64,000 nucleotides of DNA from positions 4,278,001-4,342,000 of the forward strand of contig JAJEKV010000064.1 of assembly GCA_021234155.1 (NCBI GenBank), written 5' to 3'. This DNA comes from Isoetes taiwanensis. Lineage: Eukaryota; Streptophyta; Lycopodiopsida; Isoetales; Isoetaceae. Under the pieces are notes generated by a model that was not told where the DNA came from, did no database searches, and saw only the letters and a list, made by a program, of their open reading frames with translations. Both the position numbers and the translations under genes were made by a program. The first letter of the stretch is position 1, and every line of letters begins with the position of its first letter. Shown here piece after piece: positions 1-12,350 of this stretch.

Positions 1-862
1 CATGTGGTCGAGCCAGCACACTTTCACAGGTATTCTCATCTGAAAGAAGGTGCGCTAATGCTCGAGCTGCTTCTGATTCAGTTACGGAACATTTAGGGAT
101 ATGTGTTTTCCCAACTGCTTCCAGAAGCCAATCGACAACTGCACCATTACCCGATGAGACAACTGCCAATCTCCTCTTCTCTCCAGAGGCTGTCAGATCT
201 GCCAAAAAGGCTGCGACCCTTGGACGCCACCATTCAGCTCCTTCACCATATGATTCCAAAACTGATTTTATACATTGAAAGAGCACGATTGTTGTCGCCG
301 ACGCATCCTTAAGTTCAGTAACTGCATTCTTTATTCTGTTTACTAACCTTTCAACTATAGATGAAGTTTTGTTTCCAATTTCTCCTGCAAACTCTTGTAT
401 TGTACTTATGACAAGACCTACCCCCCACGATGAATCTGATGGATCATTTTTTTCCTCAACTGGCACCATTAATATCCCTCCAATGAGTAGGGCAGCACCA
501 GCAGTGGAGAAATATAGAGGCCATCTTGAGAAGCCTTGTTCTTTCTGTTGAACTGTCTCATCGGGAGTTTTTGGCATTTCTGGTGGTTCTGAACACCTTT
601 TTGATAAACTGAAACCATTTTGGCTTGCATTCTCTTCCTGGATTCTTGAATGCTCAGTAACAGCTTCAGTTAATATAACAGTCTGTACTGAGAATGCCCT
701 TAAACGCTTGGGTCCAGTTAAACAATTGTTAAAATTACTCACACCTTTGCGATTGGATCCGTCAGATACAACATAGTTTGATCTCCAACTCCACCTAATG
801 CCCACCAAGTTTTGCCTCCGCTTCTGCACAAAATGCCGACAAGAGGTAGAAAGACGCAGCAT
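1..862 (-). CDS. ARM-type / SERAC1-like, probably mitochondrial membrane protein (5' part of gene)
   Basis: An uninterrupted reading frame runs from an ATG at 862 to the window edge (about 287 codons), so the gene is cut by the window. The N-terminus (MLRLSTSCRHFVQKRRQN) is rich in Arg/Ser and lacks acidic residues, as in mitochondrial presequences. One hydrophobic segment (WPLYFSTAGAALLIGGILMV) follows around residue 115. The rest is helical, and the stretch VAAFLADLTASGEKRRLAVV followed by SSGNGAVVDWLLEAVG resembles the ARM-like region before the hydrolase domain of plant SERAC1-like alpha/beta-hydrolases; that match is from memory. The hydrolase domain would lie outside the window. An overlapping short frame that starts at 930 is a shadow. 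The gene is sure; the family is tentative. Confidence 0.7.
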   Translation of the reverse strand, partial: MLRLSTSCRHFVQKRRQNLVGIRWSWRSNYVVSDGSNRKGVSNFNNCLTGPKRLRAFSVQTVILTEAVTEHSRIQEENASQNGFSLSKRCSEPPEMPKTPDETVQQKEQGFSRWPLYFSTAGAALLIGGILMVPVEEKNDPSDSSWGVGLVISTIQEFAGEIGNKTSSIVERLVNRIKNAVTELKDASATTIVLFQCIKSVLESYGEGAEWWRPRVAAFLADLTASGEKRRLAVVSSGNGAVVDWLLEAVGKTHIPKCSVTESEAARALAHLLSDENTCESVLARPH

Positions 863-1810
863 TGAACCTTAATCAGGTTCAGAAAAACCGCAATCGAAAG
901 ATCCTTATGAGCCCTGAAATTTGATTTCATGCTTATGACCTGGCTCTACTACTTGGAGCATCCGGGCAATTGGAAATTAAGCAGAAGTTCAAACAAATAT
1001 GAAAAGGAATTGAACTCCATCGTGGTTAGGATAGAGGATATGCCGGATCGAATGTTTGAGCTGGAAGCGGATGTTTGGCGCCATTGGCCGGCAGACGACC
1101 AAGGTGCTCACTTGGAGTTTGACTAGGCAAGCAGGTCTTTTAGGGTTCCTGTTTTAGTCTGCAAATTGAAAGGTAAGCCATATTGCAAAGGCCTATTGCG
1201 TTTAGGGACTCGCACTAAATATAGAAAAAACTAGCCGATAGTATGGCCACAGCCTCTCCAACAGAGTCGCCCTGGAGAAGGGAAATTCTGCTCAAAACAC
1301 CAACACGACTTTCAAGCTTTGGAGTTTGAAAGAAGGTTCCTCCTGTCGGGACTATGACATGCAAGAATTGCAAAAGACACTCATTTCACAAGGCAAGGGG
1401 CTACATGTTGAAGCTCATGAACAATGTGCCATTGCGTGCGAGAATTGCAAAGGCAGAAAACAAAGCACCAAGAGCTAAGTTCCCAGCTTCAAGCACTGAA
1501 GGCAAGTGTAGACATTGCAGCCACTGCCCATGTCGAGGTATCTCGGGCACGTCCAACATGCCCTGCACGCCTGGCAGCCGCTAGCATGCAAAGGCAAGGC
1601 AACTAGGTTCTAGCTCAGACAGATAGCAAACCCCCAGGAAGCTGACCCACTCAGCTAAACCCGCTAGGCCGTCGAACAGAGGATATTGGGTGAGCACTCA
1701 AGGAGCAATGTGACGTCCCCTGCTCATATATGATGCCCCTTCCCCCCTCCCCAATTGAATAGGAGATTCCCTCTTGTCAGCATTTATCCGACGCCATACT
1801 CTTGATGGTG
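863..1810. other. Upstream/intergenic sequence, no supported gene
   Basis: This is probably the promoter and upstream region of the minus-strand gene ending at 862. Short frames exist (for example 929-1126 on +), but they have no splice support, recognisable domain or partner exon. I see nothing else. Confidence 0.4.
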
Positions 1811-1822
1811 AGCAAGATTCTG

Positions 1823-2700
1823 ACGTGGGAGGATTAGGCATATCATTCATCCCATCTCCCTTGGACTGGCCTAGCTGTGGAAGCGCATAATACATGAGCA
1901 CATGACAAACATCACATATAAAATAACCACCTCGAAGGGTGGGATATAATATCATAATCAAATACAATATACATCAATATAGGGAAATCCTACCCAAGCT
2001 CAGACTCATGGGGATCGATTGATGGCTTAGTCCTTCAGAGATCAATGCAGACAGAAATCGACAAATGGATTGGGCTGTCAAAGGAACATGGCCATTGGGT
2101 AGTCCACTCCATCCGCCCCTCCTGTGCGTACTTTGTAGATAGTCTGAAAAGTATTGGGACTTGACTGTAGCCTGTCGGGGATATAATCGAGGACTACTCC
2201 AGGGTTTCATCTCCCCTTGGCCGATGAGGCATGAAGAGATTAATCTCCTCCAGAAGGTTCATGCCAACTACAGGTGGCTAGACGGTCACGGTTTTCCTGA
2301 CATGAGAGGATTAGACATGTCATTCATCCCATCTCCCTTGGACTGGCCTAGCTGTGGAAGCGCATAATACATGAGCACATGACAAATATCACATATAAAA
2401 TAACCACCTCGAAGGGATAATATCATAATCAAATACAATATACATCAATATAGGGAAATCCTACTCAAGCTCAGACTCATGGGGATCGATTGATGGCTTA
2501 GTCCTTCAGAGATCAATGCAGACAGAATTCGACAAATGAATTGGGCTGACAAAGGAATATGGCCATTGGGTGATATAATCGAGGGGACTACTCCAGGGTT
2601 TCATCTCCCCTTGGCCGATGAGGCATGAAGAGATTAATCTCCTCTAGAAGGTTCATGCCAACTACAGGTGGCCAGAGGGTCACGGCTTTCCAAACCTGTA
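1823..2700. repeat. Two-copy direct repeat, ~477-bp period
   Basis: Copy 1 begins near 1823 and copy 2 near 2300; the shared block CCCATCTCCC lies at 1851 and again at 2328. The second copy lacks about 83 bp (counterpart of roughly 2098-2180), so the offset falls to 394 by the end. Identity is above 90% by eye. Neither copy has a clear reading frame. The sequence may be an LTR or satellite fragment, but no LTR ends or primer-binding site were found. Confidence 0.85.
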
Positions 2701-3038
2701 CACGACTTAAACCCCACTGAGGCAACACACCACCTAGGAGGTGTCGAGCCCATAGTGTCAAGGTATTAGGCCTAGACTGCAACGATCCTCCAGTAGACTC
2801 TACACGCCAAGGGATCAACTGCAGTCAGACAAGCCTTCCTTGTCAGTCAGTCTATCCTCGCCACCCATAGCCAGGTAGGCTCCTATGCACAGGCTGCATA
2901 TTAATGGGAATTAATGAGGTCTATCATTAGGAGCATAGAATTCATGGCTTCTAGGTATCTATCCCCCCTCCCCCTCCCCTTCCCATTCCCCAAGCACAAG
3001 AGATGTGAAACAGAGATATCACCCATCATACTGCAATA

Positions 3039-3161
<123 letters not shown>

Positions 3162-3339
3162 CACTAGCCTTGACAACAGCCCCACTAGCACAATCATCTA
3201 CCTCAGTCAATCCCTTGGTAGTATTATCCATCCACACATGGACTAGGCTAATCCAAGATGGTACTCCACATCCATGGTCCATGATACGTTTCAAGGCATA
3301 CAAAACTAGCCTAGTCTTATAGGCCTTGGACATCGGATA

Positions 3340-5667
3340 TGACTCTTTACGGATTAAAAGATCAAAACAAATACTATATTAAATTTGATAAGACACTTTA
3401 ATATGTCTTTACAGAACTGTGCCTGTTCATAGAGGTCAATACATGTTCTTGAACTATTTGTTCTCAAGTACATCATTAGCCCCCAAATTATGCAGGCTTA
3501 TCATTCAAACACATATCTAAAATTTATTTCGACTGAATGCCTTAGATATCTGGATAATCCAAAAAAGAAGGATCTCACTAATAATTTATCATTCAAACAC
3601 ATATCTAAAATTTATTTTGACTGAATGCCTTAGATATCTGGATAATCCAAAAAAGAAGGATCTCACTAGTAATCTCCCAAAAAGTATGAGTGATTGTCTA
3701 TAATCGTATCTTCAAGTCATCAAATTTGAAATAATACTCTTAAGAGATGAAGTCTTGGTTACCTGCATCTAAACATGCCAAAGTTAGCAATACACTCGGT
3801 AACTAAACAAGGGATGACAGGTAAGCAATAAAACTTTATGGCTTATCGCCCTTTACCTAAAAGATATTATAACATATCAATGAGGAAGGCCAATGTTTAT
3901 AAAAAGAAAAAAGGGTCTAAGCTGCTTTTTATATTCGGATTAGACAATGCAATAATCAATCTGATTGTTAAGATGTAACATATTACGAATAAAATGTATC
4001 TCTGTTCGTAAAAAGGGTCATAGAGCGACCTGTTCAAAAATACATATGCAAAAAAAGATAGCTTGCATTTTAAAATGTACTTGATAAGTTCTATTAGAGT
4101 GTCACTATTCAATGAATTTGTAGCCAATATCTGTTGGTTCTTTCCAAGAAAACATCTAAGAATATTGATCTTTTCATGAAGCATTAAGAATATTCAAAAA
4201 CCTAGTAGGTGATGCTCCATATACTTATTTGAAGCTCCATTATTGCTATTGGGTTAAGTCCCTTAAGATGTACAACAGCTCCTTGTATGCCCTTAGAAGC
4301 TTCATTTATATTCTTGATTCTTGAATCAAACTATTCCTGAATAAGCTACTTGAATAATCAATTGGAAGGGTGCATCTAGTTATCATTTTCAAACAGTTGC
4401 AACCTTTGATCTGTGCAAAGCAAAACATAATATGCTATGTTCTATTTTCTCAAAATAATAGATGACGCTCCTTAGCACATCACCCAAAGATGCAAATATC
4501 CAACAAATTGTCTACAGAGGCATCACAGCCATATGAAGTAGATTTCAACATGGCAAGGAGAACTAAGATATGGAATCGGCCATATTTTATACACAGCGGC
4601 TCCATGAAATAGAGGTTTAGGGCAGCCACAAATGAAACTCTACTCATCGTTGTCGCAAAGATAGGGGTTGTGACAGGCTTATATAAATTTCTATTTTTTC
4701 AGCTTCAAAAAAATATGTATAGCATATTTGGTAAGTATGTAGTCTTTAGCTATCTAAACTCAGGTTAAAAACTTGATATTATTAACAATTTTGCGCACGA
4801 CTTGCCATATTTGCACTTATCAATCTACTTTGTTAATTTGGGATTATCCGGCCTGGCAGGAAATATTTTTGGAATTTATTTTAAATGATTTCACTATGAT
4901 TTTAGAGGTTTTGGCAGCCGAAAAAAAATCTCGATTCTCCAAAAATCGAGAAAGAATTTGGCCCTAAATGTATTTTTTGCATTTCCCCTTTTATTCCATG
5001 AATCTGCATGCACGAATATGGATAGCATTCACAGACGCACCGCCTATCTTACCGAAGGCCTTCATCTGATGCTTTGATTTCTCCTGATTGTCACCAGATG
5101 GCCGTACTATTATTAGGTTTGCTCAGAAGCATGGACGTATGCTACAACCTCTATGTTTCAGGTAGACTCATTTTCGTATTTGTTTTAAGAGTCTGGATGC
5201 CTTTGATTTTGTCTTGGATTAGGCACATAACTTAAATAATCTCCTTACAGCCTTTTCCGAAGATTTGTTCTGGTGCTTCATGGAAGTATTCTTAGCAGGA
5301 GCTTGGATTGTTACGCTATTATCTAATATCTTGCTTGTGATCTGCAGTCATTCTTTCCAATTGTATCACTTGCAGTCAGCATATATTCTGGATTTGGGGC
5401 CATTATCTTCAGTGCATATATTGTTTGTGACACGGACAATCTTATCAAGTGTTTCTCCTATGATGATTACATATGGACCTCTATATCTCTTTATCTTGAC
5501 ATCTTGAACCTCTTCCTAACGCTTCTGCAACTCCTTAGAGGAATGGATTCAAATTGAGAGGATCTTCAATACAACTGGAATAAGATATGTGAACTGAAAG
5601 AACTGTTTCATTTTACCGATTTGGCAAGCAAGCAAGTACTTCTAAGTGTTATTGGTTCATTTGCATA
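3340..5667. other. AT-rich intergenic DNA
   Basis: About 2.3 kb with no convincing coding frame on either strand. It contains the 88-bp duplication listed separately. Nothing else was recognised. Confidence 0.5.
3498..3673. repeat. 88-bp tandem duplication
   Basis: Two adjacent copies; TCATTCAAACACATATC starts at 3501 and 3589. They differ at only a few positions (for example ATTTCGACT against ATTTTGACT), so the duplication is recent. Confidence 0.95.
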
Positions 5668-5763
5668 GTTATGTGTCCACAATAAGATCTGAACTCAAGA
5701 CTTCTTTGGATCTAAATTAATAGATCTGATGACAATGACGCTCTTGAACCACCCATGTACTCA
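5668..5763 (-). mobile_element. tRNA-like SINE remnant
   Basis: Read on the minus strand there is an A-box-like TGGTTCAAGAG (5741-5751) followed 45 bp later by a B-box-like GAGTTCAGATC (5686-5696). This is the internal RNA polymerase III promoter layout of tRNA-derived SINEs. There is no cloverleaf that would make a functional tRNA. Tail and target duplications were not found. Confidence 0.4.
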
Positions 5764-5844
5764 AAAAGGTAGTTTTAGAAGCTTGAGATAACTTTTCAAG
5801 ACAGCATATTATACATTTCGTTATTATATGGCTATCATTATTGC

Positions 5845-6118
5845 AAAAATTTTTACATTAATTTTTTATTTTTTTTTTTTTTTTTTTCAAAAGTTTGTTT
5901 GGGTGTGTTATGGCAGATCTTGTGTTTTTTTGCTGGGAAGCAAAAAAAAAATCAAAAAACACGATGTGTAGCATATGAACCATTAGTAAGACTGTTCATA
6001 TAATGGTGTACACATCGTGCTTTTTGATTTTTTTCCTAACAGAAAACACAAGAACTGCCATAACACACCCAAACAAACTTTTGAAAAAAAAAAAAAAAAA
6101 ATTAATGTAAAAATTTTT
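5845..6118. mobile_element. Fold-back (MITE-like) element, 274 bp
   Basis: The two halves are inverted copies along nearly their whole length. AAAAATTTTTACATTAAT at the left end pairs with ATTAATGTAAAAATTTTT at 6101-6118; the inner blocks CAAAAGTTTGTTTGGGTGTG and CACGATGTGT also pair. The centre is near 5980. No clear target duplication flanks it. It is non-coding and was probably mobilised in trans. Confidence 0.8.
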
Positions 6119-6186
6119 TGGTGTGGTGTGTTTTTTTTTTTTTTTTTTTTGTGTTTTTTTTTTGGTGTGTTTTTTTTTTTTTTTTT
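6119..6186. repeat. Poly(T)/GTGTG low-complexity tract
   Basis: T-runs of 10 to 21 bases are broken by GTG or GGTGTG. The tract abuts the fold-back element and may have arisen by slippage at its end. Confidence 0.8.
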
Positions 6187-6589
6187 AATTAAATAATTTC
6201 ATATAAGAAAATCATAAAACATAAAGCATAAGAGACAACTTAAAATGCAATTTGCTCATGCACAAATGTATGTGCTTTAAATTATTTGGAGACATACAAA
6301 GCTGTCATATGGAAGCATACAAAACATCTTTTATTTAGTTGGCCACTCTCTGAATAGCAAAACACCAAGAGCACAATGTTCTAGACACAACTCTATGCAC
6401 CCATGGTCTGTGGGTGCTCTCGAGCGAGCATACTCAATCCTTTAAGGTTTCGTACTAAAAGAGCACGAACACGGTTCATCTCAGCCCTGAACACACGTCG
6501 CTCACGTGTGGAGACTTTCACGCGTTCATCGTCCATAGCAGTGAAGCATTCCTCAAGAATATCATAAACATTTTTTTAATGAAACTTGC

Positions 6590-8120
6590 AGCTCTAAGAT
6601 GTTCCTTCCTTCGCGATGCCGCCATCTCCAATGCATCAAAAAATGGGCCATTCTCAACGTCTAGAACATTCTCTAATGCATTATCAATTTCCTTTTGCTC
6701 ATCAATCGAGCCATCAGAATCAACATCTATGAAGGGGGTAAAGAGTGATTCACTAAGTTCATCAATGTCCTTGTTTGCACCTACACACATGAACAAGTAA
6801 TTCGTCAATAATATGATAAAATAATAAAAATAGAGAAAATACTACATATTCAAAAAAACGTACTATGCCTAAGAAATAGATAAAGAATGATCTTTAAAAT
6901 TTAAGGGGATGTAATCTTGGAAGGGAGTGAAATCGGGATCCTCAGGTGGAAAGAAGGCTGGGGTCTCTTGTTCATACTCAGTGTCCTCCACGTGCAAGGT
7001 TCCTGGAATCTCTGTGTCATAACCATCATCAAGAGAATCACTGCTTCGGGGACTAGAGAGGGGAGTGCATGAGCCATCAAGCTCATCTAATTTTCTGGCA
7101 TCGTTCTCATCATCCCAAACCCTTCGCCTTCTTTTCCCCACTCTGCGTATGGGAACAACGTCACTAGGTAGACCATAGATAACGCAGCGTACATCTTTGA
7201 TGGAGGCCTGAGTGGGTGTGAGGGTCAAGCGCCATGCTGCTTCAACTCGCTCTTGGCTAATGTGTGCGGGATTGGATGGGAGCACCCAAGCACTAGATAG
7301 AATAAACTTTTCGGTTCTTAACATCCGTGCTATGGTGTAGCACAAACTAGGGGTTCTTTGCTTTCTTCCATGGTACAATATGAAATGCTTGGCTGCATCA
7401 AGTTTCGATTGTCTAGCGTGACACAATCCTTGATTTCACCTGCTCCATATAAGGCATACTTATTCTTGCCTTTCTCCATTTCCTCTGCACTAACCCCTTT
7501 GGCATAGTACTTAAAATGCATTTTGCCCATATCCTTAAGGCAATATCCAAGCATCCGTCGAAACAATGCAAGCGTGTGTCCTTTAGGGCCTTGCACATGA
7601 TTACTCCGCCCGGGGGTTTATGCTCAACCCAATCGAGCATGCTTGAGGCGGAGTTGACCGAATTAGGGGTTGTCATCTCCATCCCGAAAACACACCGCAG
7701 ATGCAAATGGTCCAACTCCGATCCCCGCTCACGTGAAACCATTCACGCTATGCAATCGGTGTCAAGAAAACGCACACCTTCAAGTATATTTCCTCCCGGA
7801 TGTCCGCGCCGCAATGCTTACGGTGGCGCTTAAGTCAAGGACACTAGAAGCCCGTGAACTAGGCTTCTTCCCCTTTGCTTTGTTGGCTTTGGCCTTCGCG
7901 CTTCTCCTCAAGAAGCCTTTTCTTCTAGATCCACGAGCTTACGCTTCTCCTCCTTCTCCTTAGCTAGCGTTGCTTTTCTTTTACGTTCTTTTCTGAGAAC
8001 CCTAGCAAACTTCATTATTTGCTCTTCTCGCTCTCGCTTTTGCATATCATGAAGAGTTATCTCCTTCTTTGGCTGCCCCTCTTCCTCCCAATGATTAAAG
8101 GTTTCTCGGGGCTAAAGGTG
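6590..8120 (-). pseudogene. Decayed HUH-endonuclease (rolling-circle Rep-like) gene
   Basis: Several minus-strand frames line up as one broken protein. First comes a basic, charged region (ARVLRKERKRKATLAKEKEE, about 7960-8020). Then comes LDHLHLRCVFGM near 7690, which has the H-hydrophobic-H signature of HUH endonucleases. After a frameshift comes RRMLGYCLKDMGKMHF near 7540, matching the single-tyrosine YxxK/YCxKD motif about 60 residues downstream. A C-terminal part follows (6869-7426; TIARMLRTEKFILSSAWVLP). An acceptor TGTGTGTAG near 6787 may add a last acidic exon. Stops and at least two frameshifts make it non-functional. No helicase domain is seen, which argues against a Helitron or a CRESS-virus Rep. 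A replitron-like transposon protein is my best guess. Confidence 0.55.
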
Positions 8121-8329
8121 CATCGGGTTCTTCCTCTTCCTCAACAAAGCCGGATTTATGGAAATAAGGGGCTGCAAAGAAGAAAACTTGCATCCAACGC
8201 CCTAGCAAGAGTGGTGAAGCTGCTTCCAAGAATCTGCCTTCCTCATCTAAGCAAACTCGTGCACATGCAAAGCAGACTTTCGGGCTTGCTTGTGGCAAAA
8301 ATTCATCAGGTCTAGAGGCTTCGTTGGAA

Positions 8330-9359
8330 AGGAAAACGAAGTTTGGATTTGGATTTGGATTTCAATGTGAGAAATGGTGCTTGGAAAATAACAAAGGTTT
8401 GGATTTCGATTTGGATTTCAAAAGATGAAGAAACGTAACAAACCCGAAGGTGATGGCTGTTCGGAGTTGCATGGGCCATGGTAGACAGGTTCAAGTGGAG
8501 GATCTCGGATCTGTAATCAGAAAGAAACTCTGATCTTCTGTGACAGAAATGGGTGTTTTGTGAATAGGAAAGGGCCGAAAATGGATTGCTCGAGCAGATC
8601 GAAGCTTTAAAAATCTCAACCTAACTTCTACCAAAAAGAAACTCTGACCCAAATCGGATCCATCGCTAAACTCGATCTTTTGTGAAATTGGTCGCTTTCG
8701 AATTGGCTTGGCCGAATTGGCTTTGGGGCGAAAACCCGTGGCTACTGGTTTAAAAGTCGATCGACGGTTTTGTGGCTACGGTTTTGATGGACGATGCAGC
8801 CACGGTTTTGATGGACGATGGTCGCTGCATAATTAGAACCCCAAATTAGAACCCTAAATTTAAAACAATGGTTTAAAACAAAAAACATTTCCAATGGTTC
8901 CCAAAAAACCCCAAACAACCATGCCAATGGTTAACCAAGGCATTTTTCAATTTTTCTTTTTCTTTCCCCCACCAAAAATCGAAATAATCATTTGGGAACC
9001 TTATTGGATAGGTGATATTTTGAAGCAGGGCTGAGTGGCCTTTCTAGAAAAGCAGGTTTGAGTGGCATATCTTTACAGCAGGAAACACTGGAGCAGTGCA
9101 GTATTGTTTGGCCTCTCATTTATTCTATATGTTTCATAGTTACGAAATGTAAGTATGCCAATCAGAGTAAGGGTCTGGATCTTTTTAACAACTCTTTTGC
9201 TCCATCTTTTGCTGTTGCATATACTGTCGTAGGGCACTAATTGTAGTTGCAGGTTCCAAAAACGACCTAACAGGATTATTAGCTTGAAAGCAAGCACGAA
9301 TTCATTAATTAGATAAAATAGCGGGATTTTGAGAATTTTGAATACAGCTCTTCGGGTCC
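8330..9359. other. Region without recognised gene
   Basis: It holds GATTTGGATTTG repeats at 8340-8430 and two copies of ACGGTTTTGATGGACGATG at 8777-8822. It may be the upstream part of the decayed HUH element. No terminal repeats were found. Confidence 0.35.
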
Positions 9360-9489
9360 ACCATAAGCAAAAAATGGTTCGCTTTAATTTGAAATTGTCC
9401 CGCCCAACATGGGCGGGAATAGAGACCATAAGCAAAAAATGGTTTGCTTTAATTTGAAATTATCCCGCCCAACATGGGAGGGAATAGAG
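9360..9489. repeat. 65-bp tandem duplication
   Basis: ACCATAAGCAAAAAATGGTT starts at 9360 and again at 9425. Each copy holds the short inverted repeat CCCGCCCAACATGGGCGGG (second copy imperfect). Confidence 0.93.
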
Positions 9490-9639
9490 AATTAGGTGCA
9501 GGTCATCCACTTTAAATTTTACTGTGGGTAGCGACTATGCTGGTTGCGACCATGAGTGGGTAGCGAGCAACCATGCTGAACCTGCTTTTTTCTCCTTTGG
9601 ATCTTTGAATTTTCTCTGTCGTTTCCTTCTTTTTCAGAC

Positions 9640-10010
9640 GTTGCAGGATCTCATTACCATGCAGGACCGCATCCCATGCCAAAGACTTTTTACAGGGCTT
9701 CCGGATCTTCAAGGATCTTCAACGATTTTTTACAGGGCTTCCGGATCTTCTAAGGTTTTTTTGCAGCAGCCATAGCCAAGGCCATAGCCATGGCTTTCAT
9801 TACAGGGTTTCGGATGTTATAGTTTCTGCAAAGGCCATAGCAAAGGTCATATCTCAAGGCCATAGCCAGGGTTTTTGTTGCAGAACTTTGGATCTCAGTA
9901 TTTATGTAGCGGCCATAGCCAGACCTTTTATTATAGGGCTTCTTGGAAGCCATTCCGGCATGGGCTATGGCAGCTATTTTGGCTATGGAGGTTGTTACAG
10001 CCTGTTCTCA
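9640..10010. repeat. Degenerate GCCATAGCC / TTACAGGGCTTCCGGATCTTC repeats
   Basis: TTACAGGGCTTCCGGATCTT recurs near 9690 and 9730 and in eroded form near 9800 and 9935. GGCCATAGCCA or close variants recur about eight times between 9770 and 9980. No protein is supported. Intergenic DNA with no gene follows to 10600. Confidence 0.6.
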
Positions 10011-10616
10011 CCCTGAAACGTGAATGCAGACAGAGCCTTCTAGATCCTCCTGAAGTTCGGGGGCCACTATAGGCCTAACAGCAGTAAGAAATCAGAAGAT
10101 CGTTAAGCATAGAAATAGTGTGGATCTCAATGCATTTACATTTTTCGTTACTGAGGCATATGGGTGCATGCAGGCAGAGCTCTCAAATCTGTGATAGGGC
10201 TTGCATTTCGCTTGCCACTCCCTTGGGTTGATCACAAGTATTCCATAGCTCTATGTAGATCTTTGTAATTCGTAGCCAAGGTATTCCACAGCTCTGTAAT
10301 CTCAATAAAAGTTCCATTGTCAAGGTATTCTACAGATCAGAGAAATAGCAAAAATCAGAGAAATAGCAAAGAGAAATAGTAAAGATAAAGGCATTTTACA
10401 ACAAAATATCGGAGAAATAGGAGGTTTTCTTACTCAATTACGGGTAAGTTCTGAGAATTCATTTGTCTTTTCAGTTTGTAGATGATTCTTACCATATGAT
10501 TGCAAGCTTTCTATCCGTACAGAATCAGGCAAGCTCTAATTTATGGAAGGTTAATGCTCCATGAAATCGCCATCGCAATTTGGATGAACATAATTCTGGA
10601 GACACATCTATGTTCT

Positions 10617-10869
10617 TGCTCAAGCAAATCGCCACAGCGATTCTATTGAGCAGAAACAAATTGTTATTTTATGTTTTTTTTCTTCATTTGTATTTTTTAT
10701 TAAGCATTTTTTAATATTGGATAAACAGCAATTGTGTTGAGCAGGATCTCGAAGGAAAACAAAGCATTCGTGCTCAAGCAAATCGCCACAGTGATTGTGT
10801 TGAGCAGGATTTCATAGGCAAACAGAGCATTCCTGCTCAAGCAAATCGCCATAGCGATTGTGTTGAGCA
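10617..10869. repeat. 63-bp-period array of an imperfect palindrome
   Basis: Three full units at 10617-10652, 10771-10806 and 10834-10869, and a half unit at about 10726-10744. Each unit is an imperfect 36-bp palindrome: arm TGCTCAAGCAAATCGC, centre CACA (one unit CATA), arm GCGATTGTGTTGAGCA with single-base variants. The last two units are spaced 63 bp apart. The surrounding 10870-12020 holds no recognised gene. Confidence 0.8.
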
Positions 10870-12026
10870 GAAAATATGTTTTTTTTTTAAGATTGTATTT
10901 GTTTTATTACGTAGAATAAGCTTTAAAATTTTAAAATAAAAATGTTATTATGTCAATGGAAGTAGCTACGCAGCTCTAAATGTTCGCGGTCGCGATCCTT
11001 CTGAACATTTTTACGCTTTCTAATGTGCAACTCTTACTCAAAAAAGAGCTCGGCTTAGCCTTACAAATGTCAATTTCGGATACACTGCTATTTTATGGGT
11101 GAAAATCATAAAAATAAACGGCAACTTCTACTCAATTGCAACCAATTACGGCGTTTTATAGAGAACCAACAACCTATTTCATACTAAACGAGAATTCCGA
11201 AATTCTCTAATTAATTAATTCTTGCATTTGAGTCACTGTGAATCTTACATATTACATTTGGTTTTCCTGGCCTGGTGGCAAAGCTTTTTGGTTTGATTCA
11301 TAGAGAACACTACAATGGGTTTGTCCCGTGACATCGTTAGATTTTCCAGAAGAACCATGTCTTAACGTAATTCTGAGAAGGTGAAATTTTGTTCTTCTGT
11401 TACTAAACTCTATAATTACCAACATTCATTCCTTGCTTCTGTATTTATCTTTATATACTATTGATCTTGGTCCTGCTTTCAGAGGCATGACTTATATTTA
11501 ATTCCCTATATTTCCTACATCCAAATTTTGAATGCCTTCTGAAATGATAACGCTAGCACAGCATGACAATCTGCAAAGTCCATTACCATTCTTGCCAAAA
11601 TTCAAAACCAGCTTACTTTCTACTTACCTATTGGAAGAAAATTGAAGGCCAAAGAACAAAAAGTCGGAATAGCAGATGATCAAAATTTTATTCCTGCAAA
11701 GACTGACCCAAGCTGGAGCTATCATAGCTGAATTCCAAATGTGCTATGCAGTTTCAAAGCAAACTCCAGCTGATATAAGCTTGCCCTATGATACATGCAT
11801 CTGGATCTCTTCAATTGCATCTCCAAGCAAAGAATAAAGGACCAAAATCATAAGGAAAAAGACCTGCTTTGCCACCCTTCTTATGCTTTAGCAGAGCTTG
11901 TAATATGGTAGTCTAACTTTGTTTCGTATATGCATGTTGCAAAATTGTAATATGGTAGTCTAACTAAGTATTATTCCATCCTGGCTACAAAACATATTCT
12001 TGTTGGTTTTTTAAAATAGCATGCAT

Positions 12027-12055
12027 TAGAGTTTTTTTGAGGTCAAATAAGAGCC
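12027..12055. repeat. Left terminal inverted repeat of the 15.4-kb element
   Basis: It starts TAGAGTTTTTTTGAGGTC and is preceded by ATGCAT. It matches the reverse complement of 27364-27392 at 28 of 29 bases. The next 170 bp inward are C-rich with repeated CCTAAC/CCGAACCTAAC units. Confidence 0.9.
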
Positions 12056-12350
12056 TCCTAAGAATATATTAGGGGGGCCGCCACGTAGGATCCCGAACCT
12101 AGCTTCCCCCCCTCCATACCTAACTTTCACTCTCCCCTAACCTAACTACCTAACCTCCGAACCTAACTCCCGAACCTAACCCCGCAATCATTATTTCCTA
12201 ACGAGCTAGGATTTTCGTTTTCCCACCTTCGAGCTTATGCCATCGAGCTTCAGCGCCATCAATCGAGCTTGCCCTCGCGCCATCGACCTTGCCATCGCGC
12301 CATCGATCTTGCCATCACGCCCAGGCAGTTTTTAAATTCGAATTATGGCG

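Noticed and set aside
739-930. 63-codon minus-strand frame starting MKSNFRAHKD
   Set aside because: It overlaps in another frame the long open frame from ATG 862, which runs to the window edge and has a better protein composition.
6590-8120. Endogenous geminivirus-like Rep
   Set aside because: The HUH and Tyr motifs fit broadly, but there is no helicase domain and the flanking coding regions do not match viral Reps.
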